A stretch of DNA of 44,488 nucleotides from the NCBI RefSeq assembly GCF_014649795.1, contig NZ_BMTS01000041.1, positions 1 through 44,488 on the forward strand, in the 5' to 3' direction. Below the pieces are notes generated by a model, which worked only from the letters and a program-made list of their open reading frames with translations, was not told the origin of the DNA and ran no database searches. The position numbers were made by a program, and so were the translations under genes. This stretch comes from Streptomyces melanogenes. Lineage in GTDB: Bacteria > Actinomycetota > Actinomycetes > Streptomycetales > Streptomycetaceae. Shown piece by piece: positions 17,263 through 23,742 of this stretch; within the stretch, counting starts at the first letter, position 1, and every line of letters begins with the position of its first letter.

Positions 17263-19047
17263 TCAGCCCGTCCCGCCGCCCTGACCCACCGTCATGATGG
17301 CCTTCAGGATCACCGCCTGGATCTCGGCCGGGTCGGTGACCTGGTAGCCCGCGCCTCCGGTCGCCTTGGCGATCTCCCTGACCGCCTCCCCGTCCGCGTC
17401 CGGGCCGACCGCGATGGCGATCATCGGCACGGGCTTCGCCGGGTCGGCGAGCTTCTGGAGCCGGGCGATGAGCTCGGCGCGCGAGATGCTGCCGGGGTCC
17501 TCGTTGGCACCGTCCGTGAGGATCACCAGCGCGTTGAACTTCCCCGGCCGGTAGCCCGCTGTGGCCTGCTTGTACGCGGCGAGCGTCGTGTCGTACAGAC
17601 CGGTCGCCCCGTCCGGCACCGGCTGGAGCGCGCCGAAGGCGGCGGCCAGCCGCTCGCGCTGGGTGCGGCCGCCCTTGACCGGGTCGCCGAGGCGGGCGGT
17701 CGGCACCAGCTCGCGGTAGTCGCGCGAGCCGTCGAGGCGCGTGGCGAAGTCCCAGAGGCCGATCTCGTCCTCCGTCGTGAACTGCGCGAGGGCCTGCAAC
17801 AGTGAGGCCTTGGTGACGTCCATCCGGGTCCGGCCGCCCGCGCCCGGCACCGCCGCGGCCATCGACCCCGAGGCGTCCACGACCGTGGTGAGCCGGGCGC
17901 TCTGCACGATGATCGTCCACATCCCGAGGGCTTCCTGGAGCTCCTTGGCGGACGGCGCCTCGGCGGTGGACGTGGCGTAGGGCTGCGGCGCGGTGCCGCC
18001 CGCCTTTTTCACGGCCGCCTGGTCCACCGCGTCGCCGGGGGTGCGGAAGCCGCTCCGCGTCAGGGTCCGCCGCGACTCCGGCTCGCCGAGCAGCGTCAGG
18101 AACCGCATCGCGGCGCGGCTGCGGTCGGTGCTCAGCCGGTTCTCGCGGACGATCGTGTACGGGTAGTCGAGCAGCGGTGCCCCGTCCTTCGGGTAGAAGA
18201 GGTCGAGCCCCTGCCTCGCGCCCCGGCCGGTGTTGTACGCGTACGCCGCCTGCTCGGAGAGGACGACGGCCTGGTTGCGGCGCGGGTTGCCGCTCTCGGT
18301 GCCCGAACCGTCCCGGGCGAGCGTGTCGACGACCTGGGCATCGGTGTCGGAGGTGCGCTGCGAGAGCAGCTTGGCCAGGGCCGCCGCCTTGGTGCCGCCG
18401 TCCGCGCCCTGGCGGGCCGTGGAGCGCCCGATGCCGCTCAGCGCGAGGAGGCCGACGGCCGAGCGGGCCGGGTCGGCCGCACCCAGGCGCAGGGCGTCCG
18501 ATCGGGTGGCGGCCGCGGCGAGTTCGGCCCAGGTGTACGTCCTGGAGGGCCAGCCCAGCGACTTGGCGGCGGGCGCTACCAGCGCGAGCGTGACCGGGGA
18601 CGCGGCGACGTGGCCCGCCGTGGCGACCGGTACGCCGTCGCCGCCCTCCTTGGCGCGGTCCACCCACAGCGCCGAGTCCGGTATCCACACCGCGAAGTCG
18701 GGTTCGCGGCCCGCGCCGAGCGCGGCGGCCACCTTGTACGACTCGCGGGCGGTGACCCGGACGTCGATGCAGGAGCCGTCGGAGGTGACCTTGTCGGCGC
18801 GCGCCCGCTCGGCGACGGACCGGACGGCCGGGGCGACATCGGGAGAGGCGACGAGATCCAGCCGCACCGCGGAGTCCCGGCACGAGTCGCCGAAGGAGAG
18901 CAGTCCGCTGCCTGCGGCGACGGCCGCGCCGCCCGCCACGACGAGTACGAGCAGGGTGGCGACGACGACCGTACGGCGGCGGCCGGCGGCCGGGCGGCCC
19001 CGGGTGCCCTCGGACGCGGACGCGTCGGGCAAGCTGTGACGTCCCAT
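17263..19047 (-). CDS. Membrane-anchored solute-binding-like protein with von Willebrand factor A domain
   Basis: 594 residues. A cytoplasmic basic N-terminus and one transmembrane helix (TVVVATLLVLVVAGGAAVAA) lead to an extracellular periplasmic-binding-protein-like region (~55-350; ESYKVAAALGAGREPDFAVW, ASPVTLALVAPAAKSLGWPS) and then a VWA domain (~385-590) with an intact MIDAS metal site: DASGS, the Thr in DGATGLYDT, and ILTDGANED. This fusion is recurrent in Streptomyces and has no assigned function; binding of a ligand with metal-dependent protein contact is inferred. ATG 19047 follows AAGGAGGGCACC. Divergent from the CPBP gene and convergent with the GCS2 gene. Confidence 0.85.
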   Translation of the reverse strand: MGRHSLPDASASEGTRGRPAAGRRRTVVVATLLVLVVAGGAAVAAGSGLLSFGDSCRDSAVRLDLVASPDVAPAVRSVAERARADKVTSDGSCIDVRVTARESYKVAAALGAGREPDFAVWIPDSALWVDRAKEGGDGVPVATAGHVAASPVTLALVAPAAKSLGWPSRTYTWAELAAAATRSDALRLGAADPARSAVGLLALSGIGRSTARQGADGGTKAAALAKLLSQRTSDTDAQVVDTLARDGSGTESGNPRRNQAVVLSEQAAYAYNTGRGARQGLDLFYPKDGAPLLDYPYTIVRENRLSTDRSRAAMRFLTLLGEPESRRTLTRSGFRTPGDAVDQAAVKKAGGTAPQPYATSTAEAPSAKELQEALGMWTIIVQSARLTTVVDASGSMAAAVPGAGGRTRMDVTKASLLQALAQFTTEDEIGLWDFATRLDGSRDYRELVPTARLGDPVKGGRTQRERLAAAFGALQPVPDGATGLYDTTLAAYKQATAGYRPGKFNALVILTDGANEDPGSISRAELIARLQKLADPAKPVPMIAIAVGPDADGEAVREIAKATGGAGYQVTDPAEIQAVILKAIMTVGQGGGTG

Positions 19048-19210
19048 GGCGGTGGTGCCCTCCTTGAACCCTGAACAAGGAAAAAGAGGGACCGCACCAT
19101 CGAAATGGCGCTCGCCCCCCGGCCTGTCGCGCGCGATCTTCGTACTTTCATTCGAGACCCTAGCGGGGCAGTGGGGGGCATGGGACGGGTTCGGTCAACT
19201 GGAGGCAGGT

Positions 19211-20014
19211 GTGCAGGTGGAGGCGGGGCGTGTGGCTGATTCTCTTCCCGAACAGGGGGTGTCGCCGCGGATCTTGCGGTCCGAGACGGTGCTCGTGCTG
19301 GCGCTCTCGCTCGGCGCGAGCGGTGTGTCGGCGCTGATCAGCTTTGTCGGATCGCTGACCAAGCCGGGTGGCCTCAAGGACCAGGCGGCGAAACTCAACA
19401 CCTCGTACGCCCCCGGGCGGCCCTGGCTGGATCTTGCCTGGCAGCTCTTCGGCATCGCGACCGCGCTGGTGCCGGTGGCGCTCGTCGCGCACCTGCTGCT
19501 GCGGGAGGGGGCGGGCGGTCTGCGGGTGCTCGGCTTCGACCGCAAGCGGCCCTGGCCGGACCTCGGCAGGGGCGCGCTGATCGCCGCCGGGATCGGCAGC
19601 GCGGGGCTCGGGTTCTATCTGGTGGCAAGGGCGGCCGGGGGCAATCTGACGGTCGTGCCCGAGTCGCTGCCGGACGTCTGGTGGAAGTACCCGGTGCTCG
19701 TCCTGTCGGCGGTGCAGAACGCCGTACTGGAAGAAGTGATCGTCGTCGGGTATCTGCTGCGCCGGCTCGGCCAGTTGGGGTGGACCCCGCTGGCGGCGCT
19801 GGCGGCGAGCTCGGTCCTGCGCGGCTCCTACCACCTCTACCAGGGCATCGGCGGCTTCCTCGGCAACATGGCGATGGGCGTGGTGTTCGTCCTGCTCTAC
19901 CGCCGCTGGCAGCGGGTCGGGCCACTGGTCGTGGCCCATTCCCTGCTCGACATCGGGGCGTTCGTCGGGTACGCGCTGCTGGCGGGGAAGGTGAGCTGGC
20001 TGCCAACGGTGTGA
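19211..20014 (+). CDS. CPBP family intramembrane metalloprotease-like protein
   Basis: 267 residues with about eight hydrophobic helices. The CPBP/Abi core is recognisable: an EE pair in AVLEEVIVVGYLLRRLGQLG, a His in SVLRGSYHLYQGIGGFLGNM, and HSLLDIGAFVGY. The family includes CAAX prenyl-processing and bacteriocin self-immunity proteases. The usual EExxxR motif reads EEVIVV here, so the Arg is Val, as in a Streptomyces subtype. GTG 19211 is chosen because GGAGG (19201-19205) lies 5 nt upstream; the longer frame back to 19046 would overlap the divergent gene's start. A 12-bp terminator stem follows. Confidence 0.82.
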   Translation: MQVEAGRVADSLPEQGVSPRILRSETVLVLALSLGASGVSALISFVGSLTKPGGLKDQAAKLNTSYAPGRPWLDLAWQLFGIATALVPVALVAHLLLREGAGGLRVLGFDRKRPWPDLGRGALIAAGIGSAGLGFYLVARAAGGNLTVVPESLPDVWWKYPVLVLSAVQNAVLEEVIVVGYLLRRLGQLGWTPLAALAASSVLRGSYHLYQGIGGFLGNMAMGVVFVLLYRRWQRVGPLVVAHSLLDIGAFVGYALLAGKVSWLPTV

Positions 20015-20053
20015 CCACTGGCCGCTGCCGCGCAACGCGCGCGTAGCCGAGGT

Positions 20054-20088
20054 GTAAGGGGCGTACGGCTATTGCCTACGCCCCTTAC
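20054..20088. terminator. Strong hairpin after the CPBP gene
   Basis: GTAAGGGGCGTA (20054-20065) pairs perfectly with TACGCCCCTTAC (20077-20088), 12 bp, inner GGC/GCC. It sits between the plus-strand CPBP gene and the minus-strand PhzF remnant and may act in both directions. Confidence 0.8.
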
Positions 20089-20105
20089 GCGTTCCACGGG
20101 TTCGG

Positions 20106-20231
20106 CTATGGCGCCGTCAGCAGCTCGCCCTCGATGACCGTGACCGCCGAACCGGTCAGCAGGGTGCGCTCGCCCCGCAGGGATGTGCGGACCAGGCCGG
20201 TCCGGGCGGAGGCCTGGAGGCCGGTCAGTTC
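20106..20231 (-). pseudogene. Remnant of a PhzF-family isomerase/epimerase gene (C-terminus only)
   Basis: About 41 codons reading ELTGLQASARTGLVRTSLRG, then ERTLLTGSAVTVIEGELLTA. This matches the last strands of PhzF-family proteins, where a (G/S)xAVTVxEGEL segment ends the domain. The remaining ~230 residues are missing: the frame upstream runs into the PadR promoter region. It is a decayed gene end, consistent with a deletion that fused its tail to the PadR locus. It is not expected to encode a functional enzyme. Confidence 0.55.
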
Positions 20232-20293
20232 GGTGCTGCCCAGGGCGCCCGTCCCGTACGGCGTTCGGAAGAGGCTTGCCAACCGAACAGTCC

Positions 20294-20329
20294 CGATATA
20301 TCGTTGAAGCATCGCGACGGATCAACGAT
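20294..20329 (+). promoter_or_regulatory. PadR operator/promoter region
   Basis: A perfect palindrome CGATATATCG (20294-20303) overlaps an inverted repeat ATCGTTGA (20300-20307) / TCAACGAT (20322-20329) with a 14-nt spacer. TATATC may be the -10. Placed directly before the PadR gene, this is the expected autoregulatory site for a PadR repressor. Confidence 0.6.
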
Positions 20330-20344
20330 GGAAGGAGCGTAGCG

Positions 20345-20935
20345 ATGCGTTCACATGGACACGGACAGCACGGACCCGGCCATCGCGGTCGGGGCGACTT
20401 CGAGGGGCGGCGTGCCGCCTTCGGACCCTTCGGTCCCGGCTTCGGCGGCGGACCGTTCGGGCCCGGCCGCGGCGGCCGGGGCGGTCCGCGGGGCAGGGCG
20501 CGGCGCGGCGATGTCCGCGCGTCGATCCTGGCCCTGCTGAAGGACCGGCCGATGCACGGTTACGAGATGATCCAGGAGATCGTCGAGCGCAGCGGCGGGG
20601 CGTGGAAGCCCAGCCCCGGCTCGGTCTACCCGACCCTCCAGATGATGGAGGACGAGGGCCTGATCACCAGCGAGAGCGAGGGCGGCAAGAAGCTGTTCAC
20701 GCTCACCGACGCCGGGCGCACCGAGGCCGAATCGGGGTCCGAGGCCCCGTGGGAAGAGGCCGGGCGCGGGGTCGACTGGGAGAGCATGAACGAGATCCGC
20801 CAGGCCGGGTTCGGTCTGATGGAGGCGTTCGGCCAGGTCTGGAAGACCGGCACCGCCGAGCAGCGCCAGAAGGCGCTCGGGGTCATCAACGACGCCCGTA
20901 AGAAGCTGTATCTGATCCTGGCCGACGAGGACTGA
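20345..20935 (+). CDS. PadR-family transcriptional regulator with Gly/Phe/Arg-rich N-terminal tail
   Basis: 196 residues. Residues 1-55 are low complexity (HGHGQHGPGHRGRG, FGPFGPGFGGGPFGPGRGG, RGGPRGRARRGD). A PadR winged helix follows: RASILALLKDRPMHGYEMIQ, GAWKPSPGSVYPTLQMMEDE, KKLFTLTDAGRTE. The C-terminal helical part is the dimerisation region typical of the short PadR subfamily. ATG 20345 follows AAGGAGCG. PadR proteins commonly repress an adjacent efflux or multidrug gene, but here the flanking genes are a remnant and an SRPBCC protein, so targets are unknown. A perfect bidirectional terminator follows. Confidence 0.9.
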   Translation: MRSHGHGQHGPGHRGRGDFEGRRAAFGPFGPGFGGGPFGPGRGGRGGPRGRARRGDVRASILALLKDRPMHGYEMIQEIVERSGGAWKPSPGSVYPTLQMMEDEGLITSESEGGKKLFTLTDAGRTEAESGSEAPWEEAGRGVDWESMNEIRQAGFGLMEAFGQVWKTGTAEQRQKALGVINDARKKLYLILADED

Positions 20936-20950
20936 CCCCGCCGGCCACCG

Positions 20951-20981
20951 AAAGCCCCGCGACCGCCGGTCGCGGGGCTTT
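20951..20981. terminator. Bidirectional terminator
   Basis: AAAGCCCCGCGACC (20951-20964) and GGTCGCGGGGCTTT (20968-20981) form a perfect 14-bp stem with a 3-nt loop, T-rich on either strand. It lies between convergent PadR and SRPBCC genes. Confidence 0.9.
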
Positions 20982-21002
20982 CCCGTAGGGGGCGCGGGCC
21001 GG

Positions 21003-21431
21003 TCAGGCCACCAGGCCGCCGAGCTTGCGCAGCGACTCGTTCAGCGCGGCCGTCGCCGAGTCCTTGAGCTTGCCCGCCATCAGCGAGACGGCGGCGCCGG
21101 TGAACTCGCCCTCGATGCGGACCAGTGTGGCGTCCCCGTCGGGCGTGAGCGTGTAGCGGTTGCCGACGCTCACGCCCATCGGGCCCTTGCCCTTGACGCC
21201 GAGGAGGCGGCCCGCCTCGAACTCGTCCACGGTCCAGGTGACTTCGGCGGGGAAGCCCATCAGCTTCATGTTCTCGGCGTAACTGGCGCCGAGCTCCAGC
21301 TTCTCCGGGCCGCCCTGCGGGAAGCTGGTGTGGGTGGCGTTCCACTCGCCGTACGCGGTGAAGTCCGTCAGCTGGGCCCAGACCTTCTCCGCCGGAGCCT
21401 CCAGGCGCGCCTCCGCGCTGACCTCGGCCAT
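21003..21431 (-). CDS. SRPBCC (CoxG/START-like) family protein
   Basis: 142 residues forming one helix-grip SRPBCC domain: EARLEAPAEKVWAQLTDFTA at the N-terminus, a central strand set (AEVTWTVDEFEAGRLLGVKG) and the long C-terminal helix (GKLKDSATAALNESLRKLGG). The family binds hydrophobic ligands in a deep cavity; the CoxG subgroup is linked to membrane association of carbon monoxide dehydrogenase, but no cox genes are present, so ligand and role are unknown. ATG 21431 follows AGGGGTGG. A good promoter and dyad lie upstream (listed). Confidence 0.87.
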   Translation of the reverse strand: MAEVSAEARLEAPAEKVWAQLTDFTAYGEWNATHTSFPQGGPEKLELGASYAENMKLMGFPAEVTWTVDEFEAGRLLGVKGKGPMGVSVGNRYTLTPDGDATLVRIEGEFTGAAVSLMAGKLKDSATAALNESLRKLGGLVA

Positions 21432-21503
21432 GCGACCACCCCTTCACTAAGGAACGCGAGTCCGGAACGCGCATCGGGAATGCGCACAGGGAACGTGTCG
21501 CGG

Positions 21504-21549
21504 AACGTAGCCGGGGTGTCGTGAACATTCAATACTGATGAACCGTCAG
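21504..21549 (-). promoter_or_regulatory. Promoter and upstream dyad of the SRPBCC gene
   Basis: On the minus strand TTGAAT (21527-21532) and TACGTT (21504-21509) are 17 nt apart. Immediately upstream lies an imperfect dyad CTGATGAACCGTCAG (21535-21549, shown on the plus strand), of TetR-operator size. Confidence 0.55.
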
Positions 21550-21567
21550 ATCGCTGCCGGACCGCCG

Positions 21568-21765
21568 TCAGATCCTGGCGTCGCTCACCGGTAACGCCCA
21601 GATCTGCGCCGAGTCGAAGAGGTCGGACGCGCGCGGCCGCGACGACTCGTCGTGGCAGTGGAAGGCGGCCCAGAACAGATCGCCGCGCAGGGCGTCCCCC
21701 GGGGCGTACACGCGGTATACGTACTGCAGCCCGTCCTGGGCGAGCAGGGCGACCATCCAGCACAT
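21568..21765 (-). CDS. Conserved hypothetical small protein (65 aa)
   Basis: 65 residues: MCWMVALLAQDGLQYVYRVY, then APGDALRGDLFWAAFHCHDE and SSRPRASDLFDSAQIWALPV. Not a membrane protein despite the hydrophobic start. Aromatic-rich with Cys and His. ATG 21765 is preceded by GGGAGGGGG at proper spacing and third-position G+C is high, so I accept it as a real gene. No family recognised. The next gene to its left is the SRPBCC gene on the same strand, but that has its own promoter overlapping this gene's 3' flank. Confidence 0.6.
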   Translation of the reverse strand: MCWMVALLAQDGLQYVYRVYAPGDALRGDLFWAAFHCHDESSRPRASDLFDSAQIWALPVSDARI

Positions 21766-21998
21766 CGGGCCCCCTCCCGCGGTTGCCGGGGCGGCTGTGT
21801 CGTACGGGAGGGGACGTGTCCGGCGGCGGTGTGGTTGCGCGCGGGGCGTACCGCGGGGTGCCGCGCGCCCCCGAGACGTAAACCGCAGATCTCATCCATA
21901 AGGAGGAGAACCCGGTCATCCGTACCCACCCAACGTGGGATGCGGAATGCTTCCCGACGGGGATGTCCCGGGGGTGGGTGGCCTGATGGGGTAGGAGG

Positions 21999-22541
21999 GT
22001 GCACCTCCCGATCCCGCGGGTCCCGGCCGTCCCGGCTCCGGTCCCCGCCGCCCCCGACCTCGAAGCCCGGCTCACCGACGAGATGGCTTCGGTGGTCGCG
22101 GGTGCCCGCAGGCGGGCGCTGCGCGACGGCGACCGGCAGATCGACACCGCCCATCTGCTGCACTCGCTGATGGAGACGGACCCGGAGGTGCGGGCCGCCT
22201 TCGACGGCGCACCGCAGGTGGCGCGGGTGCTCGGCTACCTCGTCCAGCGCTCCATCGGGTACGGGCTGCGCTGGCAGGGGTCCGTGGAGGACTCGGGGGC
22301 GCTGCCGCTGCTCACCCAGCCCGGCTGGTCGCCCGCCGCGGTGACCGCGATGGAGGGCGCCCTGGCCCGGGCCGGCGCCCGCGGTGAGATACGGGTAGGA
22401 GGCACCGACCTCCTCGCGGCGCTCGCGGCCGACCCGGAGTGCCGGGCAGTGGAGGTCCTCGACCACGCCGGAGTGGACGCCGGGGAGCTCGCGGCACGGC
22501 TCGCGCAGGCCCCGCCGTCTCGACAGGTGTCACAGGGGTGA
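21999..22541 (+). CDS. Stand-alone Clp N-terminal (Clp R) domain protein
   Basis: About 180 residues with two Clp N-terminal repeats: first repeat near LTDEMASVVAGARRRALRDG ... IDTAHLLHSLMETDPEVRAA, second near VTAMEGALARAGARGEIRVG ... TDLLAALAADPECRAVEVLD. In ClpA/ClpC this double domain docks substrates and adaptors; here the AAA+ ATPase modules are absent. It may act as an adaptor, decoy or antitoxin-like modulator of ClpC (inference). The start is uncertain: GTG 21999 abuts its GGAGG too closely, and ATG 22082 inside the first repeat would truncate the fold. Confidence 0.72.
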   Translation: MHLPIPRVPAVPAPVPAAPDLEARLTDEMASVVAGARRRALRDGDRQIDTAHLLHSLMETDPEVRAAFDGAPQVARVLGYLVQRSIGYGLRWQGSVEDSGALPLLTQPGWSPAAVTAMEGALARAGARGEIRVGGTDLLAALAADPECRAVEVLDHAGVDAGELAARLAQAPPSRQVSQG

Positions 22542-22566
22542 CGGTCCTGACTTCTCCTGTCATGAT
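22538..22566 (+). promoter_or_regulatory. Leaderless promoter of the first EamA gene
   Basis: GTGACG (22538-22543), 17 nt, CATGAT (22561-22566), then 6 nt to the ATG at 22573. No Shine-Dalgarno sequence is present, so the mRNA probably starts at the AUG. The -35 lies at the end of the preceding Clp-N gene. Confidence 0.6.
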
Positions 22567-22572
22567 GTGCCG

Positions 22573-23580
22573 ATGCAGGCGTCTCAGGGGAGGAACGTCG
22601 GCCTGGGACTGGCCCTGGCCTCGGCGTTCTCATTCGGTGGATCGGGTGTCGCGGCCAAGCCGCTGATCGAGGCGGGCCTTGACCCGCTGCACGTGGTGTG
22701 GCTACGGGTGACGGGCGCCGCGCTCGTCATGCTGCCCGTGGCCTGGCGCCACCGGAGCCTGCTCCTGCGCCGGCCCGCGCTGCTCGCAGGTTTCGGCCTG
22801 CTCGCCGTCGCCGGCGTCCAGGCCTGCTACTTCGCGGCGATATCCCGCATCCCGGTCGGCGTCGCCCTGCTCGTCGAATACCTGGCGCCCGCGCTCGTCC
22901 TCGGCTGGGTCAGGTTCGTCCAGCGCAGGCCCGTGACCCGGGCGGCGGCCATCGGCGTGGTGCTCGCCGTCGGCGGCCTCGCCTCCGTCGTCGAGATCTG
23001 GTCCGGGCTGAGCTTCGACGTCCTCGGCCTGGTGCTCGCCCTCGGCGCCGCCTGCTGCCAGGTCGGCTACTTCGTCCTGTCCGACCAGGGCGGCGACACG
23101 GACGACGCGCCCGACCCGATCGGCGTCATCGCGTACGGCCTGCTCATCGGGTCCGTCCTGCTCACGCTGGTCGCCCGGCCCTGGGGGATGGACTGGTCGG
23201 TGCTCGGCGGCAGCGCCGACATGAACGGCACGGACGTGCCCGCGGCGCTGCTGCTCGGCTGGATCGTGCTGATCGCGACCGTGATCGCGTACGTCACCGG
23301 GGTGATCTCGGTGCGCAAGCTGTCGCCGCAGGTGGCCGGGGTGGTCGCCTGCCTGGAGGCGGTCATCGCGACCGTCCTGGCCTGGGTGCTGCTCGGCGAG
23401 CACCTCTCCGCGCCGCAGATCGCGGGCGGCGCGGTGGTCCTGGTCGGCGCCTTCATCGCCCAGTCCTCGGCACCGAAGGAGCGGTCGGGGCCGGTGGCGG
23501 GCGGGGAGGGACTTCCCCTCCAGATCCACGAGACGGCCGCGCCCGAAAGCGAGTTGTCGGCCGGTCGGACCGCCCCGTAA
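22573..23580 (+). CDS. EamA/DMT-family transporter (first copy)
   Basis: 335 residues with ten transmembrane helices as two EamA repeats (~10-145 and ~155-300). Helix 1 contains LGLALASAFSFGGSGVAAKP, repeat 1 ends near VLAVGGLASVVEIWSG, and repeat 2 ends SVRKLSPQVAGVVACLEAVI ... GEHLSAPQIAGGAVVLVGAF. The SVxxLxPxxxGxVxxLExV pattern is typical of the RhaT/YedA exporters of metabolites or amino acids. The hydrophilic C-terminal tail (~35 aa) is probably cytoplasmic. Start ATG 22573 is consistent with a leaderless message. The substrate is unknown. Its stop lies 10 bp before a leader ORF for the next EamA gene. Confidence 0.9.
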   Translation: MQASQGRNVGLGLALASAFSFGGSGVAAKPLIEAGLDPLHVVWLRVTGAALVMLPVAWRHRSLLLRRPALLAGFGLLAVAGVQACYFAAISRIPVGVALLVEYLAPALVLGWVRFVQRRPVTRAAAIGVVLAVGGLASVVEIWSGLSFDVLGLVLALGAACCQVGYFVLSDQGGDTDDAPDPIGVIAYGLLIGSVLLTLVARPWGMDWSVLGGSADMNGTDVPAALLLGWIVLIATVIAYVTGVISVRKLSPQVAGVVACLEAVIATVLAWVLLGEHLSAPQIAGGAVVLVGAFIAQSSAPKERSGPVAGGEGLPLQIHETAAPESELSAGRTAP

Positions 23581-23590
23581 GGTGATGATC

Positions 23591-23626
23591 ATGCATTCGA
23601 CCGTTCTGCCGCCTCCCGCCGCGTAA
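23591..23626 (+). CDS. Candidate 11-residue leader peptide MHSTVLPPPAA
   Basis: A complete small ORF: ATG at 23591, codons for Met-His-Ser-Thr-Val-Leu-Pro-Pro-Pro-Ala-Ala, stop TAA at 23624-23626. AAGGTG (23579-23584) lies 6 nt upstream, a good ribosome binding site overlapping the end of the preceding transporter gene. Three consecutive prolines are a known ribosome-stalling sequence relieved by EF-P. Immediately after the stop begins RNA that can pair with sequences around the next gene's ribosome binding site. I infer a translation-coupled regulatory leader for the downstream EamA gene; it has no known homologue that I recognise. Confidence 0.5.
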   Translation: MHSTVLPPPAA

Positions 23627-23627
23627 G

Positions 23628-23739
23628 CGCGGGCGGCCGTACCCCAGACGAAGACCGGGCTCGGGCAGTCCCCGAGCGGCTCGTCGCTGCCCGCGTACTC
23701 CAGGCATGCGATCTTTCCCGTCTTCCTCTTCGGAGTACG
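23628..23739 (+). promoter_or_regulatory. Leader RNA with alternative pairings that can hide the EamA ribosome binding site
   Basis: CGTACTCC (23694-23701) can pair with GGAGTACG (23732-23739), masking the GGAG that serves the GTG at 23743. CGCGGGC (23628-23634), just after the leader stop codon, can pair with GCCCGCG (23689-23695), overlapping the masking strand by two bases. GCTCGGG/CCCGAGC (23659-23665/23671-23677) and GGGCAG/CTGCCC (23663-23668/23687-23692) are further, mutually exclusive stems. This is the layout of an attenuator. Confidence 0.5.
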
Positions 23740-23742
23740 TAC

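Noticed and set aside
23585..23725. Minus-strand coding-like segment reading ACLEYAGSDEPLGDCPSPVF
   Set aside because: About 30 codons have high third-position G+C, but there is no start codon or ribosome binding site and no homologue I recognise. The plus-strand leader ORF and RNA pairings explain the segment better. A small gene remnant on this strand cannot be fully excluded.
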